64,000 bases of DNA from Blastocatellia bacterium (lineage in GTDB: Bacteria; Acidobacteriota; Blastocatellia; RBC074), in contig JAEUQN010000010.1 of the NCBI GenBank assembly GCA_016789725.1, positions 1 to 64,000 on the forward strand, given 5' to 3'. Position 1 is the first letter of the stretch, and each line of letters begins with the position of its first letter. This document shows, piece by piece, positions 26,964-38,291 of the stretch. Made by a program: the position numbers and the translations under genes. The notes beneath the pieces were generated by a model. That model worked only from the letters and a program-made list of their open reading frames with translations. It was not told the DNA's origin and made no database searches.

Positions 26964-27020
26964 GCGAATTCACGCCAATTAAAATCAGAAAATAATTCGT
27001 GAAAATTCGCGTGAATTTGC
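26964..27020. promoter_or_regulatory. Inverted repeat between divergent nagB and nagA
   Basis: GCGAATTCACGC (26964-26975) is complementary to GCGTGAATTTGC (27009-27020) at 11 of 12 positions. It lies in the 84 bp divergent gap and is well placed for shared control by an amino-sugar regulator. However, its ATTCGCG-type units also resemble the short-unit palindromes elsewhere in this window, so it may be repetitive sequence rather than an operator. Confidence 0.4.
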
Positions 27021-27031
27021 GGCAAAAAAGT

Positions 27032-28003
27032 ATGCAAATCGAATTTCCCGGTTTCTTTGATTTACAGGTCAACGGCTTTGCAGGCGTGGATTTCAACGAG
27101 CCTTGCACGCCGGAACAATTGCACCACGCTACCACCGAAATTCGAGCGACTGGCGTGACGCAATTTTTGCCAACCATCATTACTTCGTCGCGCGATCATT
27201 TTGCAAGCTGTGTGCATCCGCTTTTGCATTTTGCTGACGCGGCAATTGCGGGCATTCATCTTGAAGGTCCTTATATTTCGCCCTTGGACGGCGCGCGCGG
27301 CGCGCATCCACGCGAACAGGTGTGCGATGCCTCGATTGAAGATTTCAAGTGGCGTCAGGACGCCGCGCAAGGCCGCATCGTGTTGGTTACGATTGCGCCC
27401 GAAGTGCCGAATGCACTGGCCTTGATCGAGTATTTGGTCGCCCAAAAGATCCGCGTTGCTATCGGACACACTGCCGCGACGCCGGAACAAATTCGGGATG
27501 GCATCAACGCGGGCGCAACCTTGTCAACGCACTTGGGCAATGGTTGCGCGAATCTGTTGCCGCGTCATCCAAACTTTATTTGGGAGCAACTGGCAGCCGA
27601 TGAATTGTGCGCGAGTTTTATTGTAGACGGACATCATCTACCTGCGGCCACCGTCAAATCAATGGTGCGCGCCAAAACGCCCGCACGAACGATTCTGGTC
27701 ACGGATGCTATCGCTGCGGCGGGATGCGCTCCCGGCGTTTACACCATCAGCGGGATGCAAGTGGAATTGCAGGCGTCAGGTCGTGTTGCCGCACCCGGTG
27801 CCGCGAATCTGGCGGGTTCCTCTTTGGCCATGAACGACGCGGTTGCCAATACCGTTCGCTTCACGGGCTTGGCGTTGGCCGACGTGTTGCCGATGGCCTC
27901 TATGCAGCCGGCAAATTATTTAGGTCTTGATCCTCGCGGCACTGTTATTGCCGATTGGGACGAGTCGAATTATGCTCTGAGTGTGACTACGGTGATTTCG
28001 TAA
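27032..28003 (+). CDS. nagA: N-acetylglucosamine-6-phosphate deacetylase
   Basis: Removes acetate from N-acetylglucosamine 6-phosphate, the step before NagB. 323 aa from the ATG at 27032, giving '[20 protein letters not shown]', the usual beginning; a GTG 33 bases upstream is an alternative. Amidohydrolase fold marks: '[20 protein letters not shown]' (metal Glu), '[19 protein letters not shown]', 'THLGNG', catalytic Asp in '[10 protein letters not shown]' and 'NLAGSSLAM'. It is shorter than E. coli NagA (382) because the N-terminal sandwich part is reduced. With nagB it gives a complete route from GlcNAc-6-P to fructose 6-phosphate. Confidence 0.9.
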   Translation: MQIEFPGFFDLQVNGFAGVDFNEPCTPEQLHHATTEIRATGVTQFLPTIITSSRDHFASCVHPLLHFADAAIAGIHLEGPYISPLDGARGAHPREQVCDASIEDFKWRQDAAQGRIVLVTIAPEVPNALALIEYLVAQKIRVAIGHTAATPEQIRDGINAGATLSTHLGNGCANLLPRHPNFIWEQLAADELCASFIVDGHHLPAATVKSMVRAKTPARTILVTDAIAAAGCAPGVYTISGMQVELQASGRVAAPGAANLAGSSLAMNDAVANTVRFTGLALADVLPMASMQPANYLGLDPRGTVIADWDESNYALSVTTVIS

Positions 28004-28111
28004 TCACTGGCAATCTTCATAAACCATCACAACCCTGATTGACGCACCGCGAGCAACGCTACGACACGGTGCAACATTGAGCATCTTGCGCGCTGGTACA
28101 TAAACACACCT

Positions 28112-29392
28112 ATGAAAAAACGCCCCATCAAACATTTGCGCTGGTACATTGCAATTCTGATTTGTTTCGCATCGGAATTGAACTACATGGATCGCAACAC
28201 ACTCTCCGTTCTGAAAGTCACGATCCAGAAAGCCCTGAACTTTGACGACAACGGCTACGCGCTGATTACCGCCACGTTTTTGTGGACGTATGCCGTGGCG
28301 TACGTCATCAGCGGGTGGGTTGTAGATCGCTTAGGTTCACGGCGCGGTTTTTTGGTATTTGTGTCGGGCTGGTCAATTGCGAATATGTTGCACGCCTTTG
28401 CGACCGGCGTGGGCAGCTTCCAATTTTATCGCGGGTTGTTGGCAACAATGGAACCCGCGAATTTTCCGGCAGGCATCAAGGCCGTGTCTGAATGGTTTCC
28501 GATGCGCGAACGTGCATTGGCAGTGGGGATTTTTAATGCCGGAACCGCGCTTGGCAATACGCTGGCCGTTCCGGTTGCTGCAGCAGTGGCATTGGCTTAT
28601 GGATGGCAAGCCGCCTTTGTTTTCACGGGTGCTATCGGCTTCATTTGGGTAGGAATTTGGTATTTTGCTTATCACCTGCCGCAAGAACATCCGCGCATTT
28701 CCGAAGAAGAAAAACAGTTAATTCTGGCGGGCCGCGAAGAGGAAGACAAAACCGCTCACGAAAAGGCGTCGCCGTGGCAATTGCTGAAAATGCCTGCGAC
28801 GTGGGGCTGTGCGCTGGCGCGGTTGTTGACCGACCCGATTTCATACTTCCTGTTTTTCTGGACGCCGAGTTATTTGGAAAAAGAGCGCGGCTTTGACCTG
28901 AAGCAAGTTGGCATGTACGCGTGGATTCCGTTTGCGGCGCTGACGCTGGGCAATTTGTTTAGTGGCGCGATGCCGCGTTTTCTGATTAGTCGAGGCTGGG
29001 CGCTGAGCACCGCACGCAAAGGCACGATGCTGGGAGTGTCAATTGCGATGTTGATTTTGTGCTTCGTCGTCACGCAAGCCACGACCCCCGTGGCAGCCGT
29101 CTTGATTTTGGCGGCGGTGATGTTTGGGCATGCGGCGTGGGGCAACATCACATTGCCCGCAGAGGTGTTTCACAAAAACGCGGTTGGCTTTGTCACCGGT
29201 TTTGGCGGATTTTTAGGCGGCATTGCGGGCGGCATCACGCAATTGGTTATTGGCAGTGTGGTCACGAAATACGGCTATGGGCCAATCTTTGCGGTGTGTT
29301 CGGTGATGTATTTGGCTGCTCTGGCAGCGGTTCACTTTTTGATTGGTGAATTAGGTGTCATTCGCCAAGTGAAGTCGGCTGCTCGCGCCTAA
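28112..29392 (+). CDS. MFS transporter, anion:cation symporter type (hexuronate transporter-like)
   Basis: 426 aa inner-membrane permease with about 12 hydrophobic helices. 'ASELNYMDRNTLSVL' near residues 20-34 is the signature of the ACS subfamily (ExuT, GarP, DgoT). 'GWVVDRLGSRRGF' is the MFS loop 2-3 motif, and 'FPAGIKAVSEWFPMRERALA' is typical of hexuronate and galactonate carriers. No Shine-Dalgarno is evident. It is convergent with the FadR-type regulator 18 bp away and lies in the same block as altronate dehydratase, which suggests uptake of galacturonate or glucuronate. The substrate is inferred. Confidence 0.85.
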   Translation: MKKRPIKHLRWYIAILICFASELNYMDRNTLSVLKVTIQKALNFDDNGYALITATFLWTYAVAYVISGWVVDRLGSRRGFLVFVSGWSIANMLHAFATGVGSFQFYRGLLATMEPANFPAGIKAVSEWFPMRERALAVGIFNAGTALGNTLAVPVAAAVALAYGWQAAFVFTGAIGFIWVGIWYFAYHLPQEHPRISEEEKQLILAGREEEDKTAHEKASPWQLLKMPATWGCALARLLTDPISYFLFFWTPSYLEKERGFDLKQVGMYAWIPFAALTLGNLFSGAMPRFLISRGWALSTARKGTMLGVSIAMLILCFVVTQATTPVAAVLILAAVMFGHAAWGNITLPAEVFHKNAVGFVTGFGGFLGGIAGGITQLVIGSVVTKYGYGPIFAVCSVMYLAALAAVHFLIGELGVIRQVKSAARA

Positions 29393-29410
29393 GCAAAAGC
29401 CGCTGAGAGG

Positions 29411-30166
29411 TTATTTTTTCGAGCGCGTTTTTTTCGCTGCGGCTGTATTCGACTTGCGGGTATCGTTCTCCCACGCTTTTTCGGCAGATACTAAATGTGC
29501 GGTCAGTAACTCTTTAGCGCGGCGTGCCTCGCGCTGGCGGACGGCTTCGTAAATACTTTGATGCCAGTCAATCGCGTCTTCCTTGTCACTGGCACGTGCG
29601 ATGGATTCGCGGCGTACCTGTAACAACAACGCCGCCACGGTGTCCATCACGCCGCTCATCACTTTATTTCCGGCGGCGGCGGCTAAGGCTTGGTGAAAGC
29701 TGACGTCGTGTTGGAGATATTTTTCAGGGTCTTTGAGGCTTTTCCGCATCCCTTCAATTTCCATTGCCATTCGTTTCAGATGTTCCGACGTCGCGCGTTC
29801 AGCCGCCAATTCTACCAATCCTGTTTCAATGATGCGCCGCGCTTCAAACAATTCAGCCGTTTCCGTGTTATGAATCAGCGTCATGAACTCCATCGGTTCG
29901 GCGAAGATTTCCGGCGATGACTCGGCAATAAATGTTCCTGCGCCGGGCTTGGCGCGAATAATTCCCATCACCGATAAAGCTTTCAACGCGGTGCGCAGCG
30001 ACGGGCGACTAATGCCCAGCATGTCGGCCAATTCCCGTTCAGGTGGAAGTCGGCTGCCCGCTTTCAATTCGCCTTGTTGCAAAAGTTCTTTGATGCGCTG
30101 CACGACGAGTTCCGTGATACCGGACCGATCAATCGGAGCAAGGGTGCGAGAGAATTGATTGTCCAT
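29411..30166 (-). CDS. GntR-family regulator with FCD domain (FadR/UxuR subfamily)
   Basis: 251 aa from the ATG at 30166, preceded by a GGGA box. The winged helix-turn-helix is at residues 15-80 ('LKAGSRLPPERELADMLGIS', then 'RPSLRTALKALSVMGI'); the all-helical FCD ligand-binding domain spans about 95-225 ('FEARRIIETGLVELAAERA', 'HDVSFHQALAAAAGN' and 'DWHQSIYEAVRQREA'). The Asp and His residues typical of metal-binding FCD domains are visible. The C-terminus is Lys-rich. Neighbours suggest that it senses a sugar acid and controls uxaA and the MFS gene. A TGGTNNNACC site lies upstream at 30225-30234. Confidence 0.85.
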   Translation of the reverse strand: MDNQFSRTLAPIDRSGITELVVQRIKELLQQGELKAGSRLPPERELADMLGISRPSLRTALKALSVMGIIRAKPGAGTFIAESSPEIFAEPMEFMTLIHNTETAELFEARRIIETGLVELAAERATSEHLKRMAMEIEGMRKSLKDPEKYLQHDVSFHQALAAAAGNKVMSGVMDTVAALLLQVRRESIARASDKEDAIDWHQSIYEAVRQREARRAKELLTAHLVSAEKAWENDTRKSNTAAAKKTRSKK

Positions 30167-30224
30167 AAAATCCCAGCTAATTGAGCGACGGGCGAAGGCG
30201 GCGAGTGGCCGCAACGTTTTCATT

Positions 30225-30235
30225 TGGTAAGACCG
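30225..30235 (-). promoter_or_regulatory. Possible GntR/FadR-type operator
   Basis: TGGTAAGACCG matches the TGGTNNNACCA pattern bound by FadR-type regulators except at the last base. It lies about 60 bp upstream of the regulator's start codon, as expected for self-control. It is a single site, so chance cannot be excluded. Confidence 0.35.
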
Positions 30236-30302
30236 TCAAACTTTAGAACCGCCTGATTGCCTTGTCAACCTAACCCTCTGCAATTCCAGTTTTTTGGACA
30301 GG

Positions 30303-30331
30303 TTTTCAAGATTTCGGATGCGGAATAGTAT
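30303..30331 (+). promoter_or_regulatory. Possible sigma-70-type promoter for the Oar-like receptor
   Basis: TTTTCA (30303-30308) and TAGTAT (30326-30331), 17 bp apart, each match four of six consensus bases. It would give a leader of about 180 nt containing a short ORF. Weak on sequence alone. Confidence 0.25.
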
Positions 30332-30378
30332 TCGGGTGAGCAGCGGACCAGAGGCGCATTTATCAAGGAGTGTTGTCA

Positions 30379-30522
30379 ATGCGTAGCATCACGATCAAAC
30401 TTCCCCAAACTCGTCAGCCTGGAATGCGAATTGCGTCAAAAAGCCGTGCTATCATAAGCACTTCATTTAGATTTCTTAAGCAAGCTTGGGTGCTTGCGCA
30501 TCAACCTCAGGAGGAAAAATGA
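30379..30522 (+). CDS. Possible 47-residue leader peptide coupled to the TonB-dependent receptor
   Basis: Short frame beginning [20 protein letters not shown] and ending PQEEK, basic with no recognised domain. It has a good AAGGAG 8 bases before its ATG, and its stop overlaps the receptor start (ATGA, 30519-30522), so translation could be coupled. The receptor's own AGGAGG lies inside its last codons. A small inverted repeat GTGCT/AGCAC occurs within it. It may be a chance frame in the leader RNA. Confidence 0.35.
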   Translation: MRSITIKLPQTRQPGMRIASKSRAIISTSFRFLKQAWVLAHQPQEEK

Positions 30523-33500
30523 AACAATTTTTTCGAGCAGTCATCATCGCTTTCTGCGGGATGGTCGTTGCTGTTGCCGCTTACGCGCAAGGCACGACCT
30601 CTCGCGTGACGGGCGTCATAGCGGATAAAGCCGGAGCCGTTATCCCAGGCGCGACCGTCACGCTTACGAACGAAGGCACGAACGTCTCATTTACAACCCA
30701 AAGCACAGATTCGGGAACGTATGTGTTTGAAGCGATCCAGGTGGGGAGCTACACAATCACTGTTGAATTGAACGGCTTCAAAAAATATGTGGCCAAAAAC
30801 AATGTCCTGACCATTGGCGTCCCCTTGACAGTGAACATCGCCATGGAAGTGGGCGCGACAGCGGAACAGGTCGAAGTCGTGGGGCAATTCGAGAAAGTGC
30901 AAACTTCGACTTCAGGCAATCTCGGTTCCATCGTAGACAACAAGACCTTGGTAGATTTGCCGCTTGGCTTGGAAGCGGGAACAGGCGGGCGCAATCCACT
31001 TCTATTTTTACGCTTGCAACCGGGCGTGAGCGTGGGTGCTAATACGGGCGGTGCTACGCATGTTAACGGGGCACGGGATCGCGCCCAGAATCAAACCCTG
31101 GACGGCATTGACATCAACGAAACTAGCGCGGGCGGTTCCGACTTTGCGCCTATTCGTACAAATCCCGACTCCATTCAGGAATTTCGTGCCATTACCAGCA
31201 ATGCCTCCGCCGAGTTTGGCCGTGGCAGCGGTGCGCAAGTGGCCTTGGTGAGTAAGTCAGGGACAAACAACTTTCACGGGAATCTGTTCTATTTCAATCG
31301 TTCCAGCGCTCTGTCTGCGAACGAATGGGAAAATAACTTCAATAAAATTGCCAAGCCCTTCCTGCTGCAAAATCAATATGGCGGCAGTATTGGCGGCCCC
31401 ATTCTCAAGGATCGCACGTTCTTCTTTTTCAACTTTCAAGGGCAACGGCAAAAACAACAACGCACCGTCACGCGGACGGTTTATACCGCGACCGCCAAGC
31501 AAGGCATCTTTCGCTATCGCGTCGGCGGGCAAAATGGCCCGGCGGGAAGCTCCACCGCTGTGGTTGATAACAGTGGGAACCCAATCTTCCCGACGTGCAG
31601 CGCGACCGTTACTACTAATTGCATTGCCAGCTACAACATCGCTACCAACGACCCACGTCGGCTCGGTCTGGATTCTTCCTTGACGTCTTGGTATGCGTTG
31701 CAACCTGCCCCCAATAGCTTCTCGGCAGGCGGCGATGGCTTGAATACGGCGGCGTACATTTTTAATGTGCCGATTCGGAATCCGCAGGAGGATTACACGT
31801 TCAAGATTGATCACAAATTCAACGACCTCAACACGGTGTTCTTCCGGTATTCGTGGGGACGCCAGGACACACCCGATGACATTGGCAATGGCGGCGAACC
31901 GCGCTTTCCCGGACAACCCGGCACAGTAGACACGCTGCGCAAGCCCCTGAACTGGGCCGCGAATTATCGTCGTGTACTGAACAACACGATGGTCAATGAA
32001 TTGGTAGTCGGTGCGAATTTGTTCACCTTCTCGTTCTTCAACCCAGTCGTGAACAAACAGCCCCTGACTTGGGTAACCAATAATACGACTGATCCGGTGT
32101 CTTACTTTGGCGAAGGCAATGCGCGTGTGCTGAGCACCTATCAGGTGGTGGACAATTTCAGTTGGACAAAGAACCAGCATTTGATCAAGGCTGGTGTGAA
32201 TCTGCGCTACCAAATTCACGAAGATCAGCGCGGTTCGATTGCCTCACAAAATGCGTTTCCATCAGCCAATTTCAGCCGCACTGTGACTGTTGTCAATACG
32301 GCGTGTGCTTCAGGGACGTTTGGCTCAACGGGAACAACAGGTGTGGTCAGTGGGCAGGAACGATTCTGTTTGCCAGGCACCGCGACGACTTCGCCGCTCT
32401 ACATCAATGCTAACGATCAAGCGCGCTTGCAAAGCATGGTCAATGATATGCTGGGGCGCGTAGGCACGGTTTCGCAGGGCTTTGTTGCCGCGCCGGATGG
32501 CGTCAGCTATCTGCCGGGCGGCAATCTGTTCCTGAACGATGCGCGCTACCCTGAATATGATTGGTATATGCAAGACACATGGAAAGCGCGCCGCAACCTG
32601 ACCATTGATTTCGGTCTGCGTTGGGAAGGTCGCCTCACGCCTTTTGCGAGAAATCGTCTGTTCACGCCGAATCAGCGCGTGAGTGCAGGTGCGACGCCGA
32701 GCAATACGCTCCGCTGGATAGACAACGATTTGTATGACAGCGATCTGAACAATTGGTCGCCGACCGTCGGGTTTGCCTGGGATCCAAAAGGCGATGGCAA
32801 AACCTCGATTCGGGCGAACTATCGTTTGGCGTATGATCGTATCAACACCTTCGTGATTTCCTCGCAGATTTACAACACGATTCCCGGCATCACGTTTGGG
32901 AGCGCGAATTCGACGTTCGGCCCCTCTGGCGGCCCCGGCGGTGTGGCCGGACGTTTGCGTGATGGTGTGCCAACCTTGTCGCCTCCGGCGGGCATTTCGC
33001 CGCAGGCGCTGACGCAACCGGCCCCACTCGGCGCGGCGGGTTCGGCGATTACCGTTTTAGACCCGGACTTCCGTTCGCCGAAGACCAATATGTGGTCGCT
33101 CAATGTCCAGCGCGATTTTGGCAAAGGAATCTTGGTGGATGTGGCCTACATCGGACGGCGTGCGTCAGGTTTATTTGGCGCGTACAACGTCAACCAGATT
33201 GACATTTTCAATAGCAATCTCAACGGCGAAAACTTCCTGACCGCGTTCAATACAGTCAAGGCTGGTGGCGCGAGTCCGCTGATGGATCGGCTCTATGGCC
33301 CGGACACGAGAAAGAATACGGGCGAAACAGGCTCGGCGTTTGTGCGACGTCAGTTCGCCAATGACATCGCGCTCAACAGCGTTGCCATCGTGGCGCGCGA
33401 TGCGGCGCGGCGTGTGCAAAGCGGACGTTCCTTGTTAGACCTCGCGGGCTTGAGTCCGTTCTTCTTCCGCCGCTTCCCGCAATTTGAAAATGTCAACGTG

Positions 33501-34301
33501 ATTGACTCGAATGATTTTTCGACCTATCACGCGCTGCAAGTCATGGTGCAACGCAAGTTCACCAAGAACCTGACCTTTCAGGGATCATACACGTTCTCGA
33601 AGTCGCTGGACTCGCGCTCGTATGATCCCGCTTTCACGGTGGTCAGTGGCGGTACGAATCAATCGGCTTCCTCGACGCCGTTCAATATCAACAACCGCCG
33701 TCTGAATTATGCGCGTTCTGATTTCGACCAGACGCACTTCTTCGTCGGCTATGGCATTTGGGATTTGCCGTTTGGACAGGGGCAACGTTTCCTCACCAAT
33801 GCACCGCCCGTCATTCGGCAGATTGTCGAAGGCTGGAACATCAACGGCGTGCTCACGCTAACTTCGGGGCGTCCCTTCACTGTTTATTCCGGTTCCAATC
33901 AGATCAGCGATGTCAATTCGGTGCCAGCCAATTGCAACGGTTGCTCGCCGAAAATGGGCAAGGTGGATTTGACCTCCAGCACCTTTAATGGATTTGTTGG
34001 GTACTTTACTGCTGAGCAACTGGCCCGCTTCAGTCAACCTGCGCCGGGGACGGTGGGCAACGTGGGGCGGAATTTCTTTGATGGCCCCAATCGGTTCAAT
34101 GTGGATGCAGCATTTTTGAAACGCACACCGATTCGGGAAGGCATGAACTTTGAATTACGGTTTGAGTTTTTCAATCTGACCAATTCCCCGACGTTTAGCT
34201 TCCCCACCGCGACAATTACCAGTGCTACCTTCGGGCGCATCGGTGCGACGGTGATCAGCGAATCGCGCAAGGTACGTATCGGCGCGAAGCTGAACTTCTA
34301 A
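30519..34301 (+). CDS. Oar-like TonB-dependent outer-membrane receptor with carboxypeptidase-regulatory-like domain
   Basis: 1260 aa. Signal peptide 'VVAVAAYAQ' ends near residue 26. Residues 28-105 form the CarboxypepD_reg-like beta-sandwich ('[20 protein letters not shown]', '[15 protein letters not shown]'). The plug covers about 120-240 ('[20 protein letters not shown]', '[20 protein letters not shown]' and '[11 protein letters not shown]'). The remainder is a large beta-barrel ending '...VRIGAKLNF' with terminal Phe. The start ATG at 30519 has AGGAGG 6 bases upstream; a TTG 11 codons earlier was rejected. It imports large substrates across the outer membrane with TonB energy; the sugar context suggests oligosaccharides, but this is inference. 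A clear terminator follows at 34326. Confidence 0.93.
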   Translation: MKQFFRAVIIAFCGMVVAVAAYAQGTTSRVTGVIADKAGAVIPGATVTLTNEGTNVSFTTQSTDSGTYVFEAIQVGSYTITVELNGFKKYVAKNNVLTIGVPLTVNIAMEVGATAEQVEVVGQFEKVQTSTSGNLGSIVDNKTLVDLPLGLEAGTGGRNPLLFLRLQPGVSVGANTGGATHVNGARDRAQNQTLDGIDINETSAGGSDFAPIRTNPDSIQEFRAITSNASAEFGRGSGAQVALVSKSGTNNFHGNLFYFNRSSALSANEWENNFNKIAKPFLLQNQYGGSIGGPILKDRTFFFFNFQGQRQKQQRTVTRTVYTATAKQGIFRYRVGGQNGPAGSSTAVVDNSGNPIFPTCSATVTTNCIASYNIATNDPRRLGLDSSLTSWYALQPAPNSFSAGGDGLNTAAYIFNVPIRNPQEDYTFKIDHKFNDLNTVFFRYSWGRQDTPDDIGNGGEPRFPGQPGTVDTLRKPLNWAANYRRVLNNTMVNELVVGANLFTFSFFNPVVNKQPLTWVTNNTTDPVSYFGEGNARVLSTYQVVDNFSWTKNQHLIKAGVNLRYQIHEDQRGSIASQNAFPSANFSRTVTVVNTACASGTFGSTGTTGVVSGQERFCLPGTATTSPLYINANDQARLQSMVNDMLGRVGTVSQGFVAAPDGVSYLPGGNLFLNDARYPEYDWYMQDTWKARRNLTIDFGLRWEGRLTPFARNRLFTPNQRVSAGATPSNTLRWIDNDLYDSDLNNWSPTVGFAWDPKGDGKTSIRANYRLAYDRINTFVISSQIYNTIPGITFGSANSTFGPSGGPGGVAGRLRDGVPTLSPPAGISPQALTQPAPLGAAGSAITVLDPDFRSPKTNMWSLNVQRDFGKGILVDVAYIGRRASGLFGAYNVNQIDIFNSNLNGENFLTAFNTVKAGGASPLMDRLYGPDTRKNTGETGSAFVRRQFANDIALNSVAIVARDAARRVQSGRSLLDLAGLSPFFFRRFPQFENVNVIDSNDFSTYHALQVMVQRKFTKNLTFQGSYTFSKSLDSRSYDPAFTVVSGGTNQSASSTPFNINNRRLNYARSDFDQTHFFVGYGIWDLPFGQGQRFLTNAPPVIRQIVEGWNINGVLTLTSGRPFTVYSGSNQISDVNSVPANCNGCSPKMGKVDLTSSTFNGFVGYFTAEQLARFSQPAPGTVGNVGRNFFDGPNRFNVDAAFLKRTPIREGMNFELRFEFFNLTNSPTFSFPTATITSATFGRIGATVISESRKVRIGAKLNF

Positions 34302-34325
34302 TGCGAGCGTTTTTTTGACAATGCG

Positions 34326-34352
34326 AGGCTGAGTGAGAAAATCGCTCAGCCT
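34326..34352 (+). terminator. Terminator after the Oar-like receptor
   Basis: AGGCTGAGTGA (34326-34336) pairs with TCGCTCAGCCT (34342-34352), all 11 bp including one G-T wobble, with loop gaaaa, followed by TCTTTGTTT. Confidence 0.85.
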
Positions 34353-34368
34353 TCTTTGTTTCCACCGC

Positions 34369-34397
34369 TTGACAGCCTGCCATCGGATAGCGATGAT
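34369..34397 (+). promoter_or_regulatory. Promoter of the ATP-grasp / alpha-E / transglutaminase operon
   Basis: A perfect -35 TTGACA (34369-34374) and GATGAT (34392-34397, four of six bases), 17 bp apart, directly after the receptor terminator and about 120 bp before the first gene. Position and -35 are convincing; the -10 is weak. Confidence 0.5.
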
Positions 34398-34518
34398 AGC
34401 CCGGCACTGAACATCAACTTACTTACATAACGTCCACCAACTAAAGACTCATCAAAAATATCCTGCCAAAGAGGGGGATAGTTCTTCGTTTGAGATTTCG
34501 ATAGGTCGGGATTTTCTT

Positions 34519-35976
<1,458 letters not shown>

Positions 35977-35979
35977 GGT

Positions 35980-36333
35980 ATGGCCAGCATTAACTACAAC
36001 GGCAGGATTTTTCGATCCAGCTCCAATACAGCGGAAGGTGAAGTAGATGCCCGCACGACTTTTCGGTATCGCCAGATGGGCGATATTGTGTGGGCCGAAT
36101 ATGCAGGAGGCAAAATCAGATTGGGGCAACTGGTGGGATTGGTTTTGCCGGATGAACGGTTGGAATTGCGTTATCAACACGTCAATGAGAGTGGGGAGTT
36201 GATGACGGGGATTTGCCTTTCGACGCCAGAGGTTTTACCGGACGGACGGTTACGATTACACGAAGCTTGGCAATGGACTTGCGGAGATTTTGCGAGCGGG
36301 GAATCTATCATTGAGGAAATACTGGTTTTATAA
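35980..36333 (+). CDS. Small beta-rich conserved protein inside the ATP-grasp operon
   Basis: 117 aa, without signal peptide. Predicted mostly beta strands: 'FRYRQMGDIVWAEYAGGKIR', 'GQLVGLV', 'LELRYQHVNESGELMTGICL', then 'STPEVL' and 'LRLHEAWQWTCG'. This pattern matches a stand-alone family often labelled 'n-acetylglutamate synthase' in databases; it has no GNAT fold, so I regard that name as wrong. It starts 3 bp after the ATP-grasp stop, so it is very likely co-translated. It is not part of the usual ATP-grasp/alpha-E/transglutaminase trio that I know. It may bind the operon's substrate or product. Confidence 0.7.
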   Translation: MASINYNGRIFRSSSNTAEGEVDARTTFRYRQMGDIVWAEYAGGKIRLGQLVGLVLPDERLELRYQHVNESGELMTGICLSTPEVLPDGRLRLHEAWQWTCGDFASGESIIEEILVL

Positions 36334-36373
36334 ATTCTTCACGTGAAATCAGTGGATAACAGGCCATTCCGTT

Positions 36374-36400
36374 CTTTTCCCTTTTGCTTTTGCCTTTTGA
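36374..36400. repeat. CTTTTGC-type tandem tract
   Basis: Reads CTTTTCC, CTTTTGC, TTTTGC, CTTTTGA in tandem, just upstream of the alpha-E start at 36417 where a ribosome site would be expected. No inverted arm is seen. Same kind of 6-7 nt tract as in other gaps of the window. Confidence 0.5.
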
Positions 36401-36416
36401 TTTCTATTTTAAACTT

Positions 36417-37403
36417 ATGCTTTCACGGGTAGCTGATTCTTTATTTTGGATGTCGCGGTACATTGAACGTGCTGAAGATTTGACGCGGTTACTCGCGGTC
36501 AATTTTCACTCGTTGCTCGATGCCGGGAAGATTGATTCGGAGCAAGGTTGGCAACCGCTCATCGCTATGACCTACGATGAGGAACGCTTTCGTGAACACT
36601 ACGATGCCTGCTCTGCGCTTAATGTCATTGATTTTATGCTTTGGAATCAGAGCAATCCGAACGCGGTGATTTGGTGCATCACGATGGCGCGCGAAAATGC
36701 TCGTAGTGTGCGCGAGCAAATCAGCAAAGAAATGTGGGAATACCTGAATCGCCTTTATTTCCGTGTGAAAGAGGCTGACCGAGCCGCCGTGTCGCGTTCT
36801 TTGCTGGAGTTTTTTTACGTTTTGCGCGATGGCTCGCAAGGGTTTCAGGGCATCACCAACGAAACGATGACACATGGCGAAGCCTATCAGTTCATTCAAA
36901 TTGGTAAGCATTTGGAGCGCGCCGAGAAAACCACCCGCATTCTTGACATCAAATATGAAAACGTCACCCAGCTTCCTGAAGGTTCGCCCGATGAAGCTTT
37001 GCAGCTAATGGCGATGCTCAAATCGTGCAGCGCCTTTGAGCCGTTTCGCAAGGAATATACCTCGCAATTGAGCGCCAAAGCCATTGTCGAATATTTGCTG
37101 CTGAACCGCGACTTTCCGCGTGCCGTGGCCTTTGGGTTACATCGTTGCTTGCAGGCGGTGAACGCGATTTCGGGCAATAATGAAAGCGGAAAGCTCAATC
37201 ATCCGCAGCGCAGCCTGGGGCGTTTGGTTTCAGAGTTGGAGTATCTGGACATTCAAGATATTTTGGGCCACTACTTACACACATATCTGACGCAACTTTT
37301 GTTACGCCTCAATCGCGCGGGCGAGGACATTACGCGTACCTATTTCAGCACGCAGGTGATTTTGCCTGAACTGCATCCACAACAGGCACAGCAACAACAG
37401 TAG
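36417..37403 (+). CDS. Alpha-E domain protein (DUF403)
   Basis: 328 aa all-helical protein. The start '[20 protein letters not shown]' is the family signature, with the second ERAE-like copy '[20 protein letters not shown]' near residue 168. It ends in a Gln-rich tail. The ATG at 36417 gives this N-terminus; no Shine-Dalgarno sequence is present, only a CTTTTGC tract. Alpha-E proteins always travel with the circularly permuted ATP-grasp and a transglutaminase-like protein; they may bind the peptide or tRNA-like donor, but no activity is established. Third gene of the operon. Confidence 0.9.
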   Translation: MLSRVADSLFWMSRYIERAEDLTRLLAVNFHSLLDAGKIDSEQGWQPLIAMTYDEERFREHYDACSALNVIDFMLWNQSNPNAVIWCITMARENARSVREQISKEMWEYLNRLYFRVKEADRAAVSRSLLEFFYVLRDGSQGFQGITNETMTHGEAYQFIQIGKHLERAEKTTRILDIKYENVTQLPEGSPDEALQLMAMLKSCSAFEPFRKEYTSQLSAKAIVEYLLLNRDFPRAVAFGLHRCLQAVNAISGNNESGKLNHPQRSLGRLVSELEYLDIQDILGHYLHTYLTQLLLRLNRAGEDITRTYFSTQVILPELHPQQAQQQQ

Positions 37404-37488
37404 GTGTCAGGTGTCGGTGTTAGGTGTTGGGGAAAACCTGCGGAGCAACCTTTAACACCTGGCACCTGGCACCTGGCACCTAACACCT
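37402..37488. repeat. Heptamer palindrome (AGGTGTC / GGCACCT units) filling the gap to the transglutaminase gene
   Basis: Left arm 37402-37430: AGGTGTC, AGGTGTC, GGTGTT, AGGTGTT. Right arm 37454-37488: AACACCT, three GGCACCT, AACACCT. The arms are complementary and 23 nt apart. The element starts within the alpha-E stop codon and ends 3 nt before the transglutaminase ATG. It therefore replaces any normal ribosome-binding region and would be a strong hairpin in the operon mRNA. Confidence 0.8.
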
Positions 37489-37491
37489 TTT

Positions 37492-38289
37492 ATGAGACTT
37501 CGCATTGAACATATCACAACGTTTTCTTACGATTTACCAATCAGTGAGGCCTACACGGAAATGCGACTGGCCCCGATGGATATTGGCGGGCAGCGCCGTA
37601 CATTCTTTCGCTTGCGAACCGAACCGGGTGGCGAGGTGACCCGCTATCTGGATCGCTACCAGAATGAAGTCCATTACTTTGATGTTTTACAATCGCACCA
37701 GCAGTTGCAAGTGACCGCTTTAAGCGAGGTCCTGACGGCAGACACCTTTGTGGACGACCAGGTAGAGCTTTCGCCATTGGATCAATACGATTATTTGACT
37801 CCAACGCGATATACCCCCGATCACGAATCATTACACGCGCTGGCCGAGGCCAACGTGGTGGTGGGGAATCGAATGGTGACAGCGTATTCGCTGATGCATG
37901 CGGTGCATCAGGCTATCGCCTATGAACGAGGCGCGACCAGCGTCAAAACCACGGCAGAGGAAGCGTTGTACCTTGGCAAAGGTGTTTGTCAGGATTATGC
38001 CCATGTGATGCTCTCCGCCTGTCGTCTAAGCGGGTTGCCGGCGCGATATGTCAGTGGTTATCTATATAGTCCGAATGCGCCGGAAATGGCGTCGCATGCC
38101 TGGGTGGATGTGTATGTGACAGGATATGGTTGGCGCTCGCTCGATCCCACGCATGATTGTCCCCAGGACGAGCGATATGTACGTGTTGCAACCGGGCGCG
38201 ATTACGCCGATGTTTCTCCGACGCGTGGGATATACAAAGGCAATGCGAAGGAAAAAATGGACGTCGCGGTGCAGGTCAGCGAGATTTAA
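37492..38289 (+). CDS. Transglutaminase-like cysteine protease-fold protein
   Basis: 265 aa. N-terminal bacterial transglutaminase beta-barrel ('[20 protein letters not shown]', residues 1-90) and papain-like core. The catalytic triad is visible: Cys in '[17 protein letters not shown]' (about residue 168), His in '[11 protein letters not shown]' (about 203) and Asp in 'SLDPTHDCP' (about 219). No signal peptide, so cytoplasmic. Last gene of the predicted peptide-modification operon; in this context it may hydrolyse or transfer the peptide made by the ATP-grasp enzyme. The ATG lies 3 bp after a heptamer palindrome, without a Shine-Dalgarno sequence. It ends 2 bp from the convergent SDR gene. 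Confidence 0.92.
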   Translation: MRLRIEHITTFSYDLPISEAYTEMRLAPMDIGGQRRTFFRLRTEPGGEVTRYLDRYQNEVHYFDVLQSHQQLQVTALSEVLTADTFVDDQVELSPLDQYDYLTPTRYTPDHESLHALAEANVVVGNRMVTAYSLMHAVHQAIAYERGATSVKTTAEEALYLGKGVCQDYAHVMLSACRLSGLPARYVSGYLYSPNAPEMASHAWVDVYVTGYGWRSLDPTHDCPQDERYVRVATGRDYADVSPTRGIYKGNAKEKMDVAVQVSEI

Positions 38290-38291
38290 AA

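Noticed and set aside
31257-32219. 320-codon minus-strand frame inside the Oar-like receptor
   Set aside because: Shadow of the receptor coding sequence; no start signal and no family features.
37402-37488. CRISPR-like array (regular CACCTGG repeats)
   Set aside because: The units are 7 nt without unique spacers and the two halves are inverted. No cas genes are in the window.
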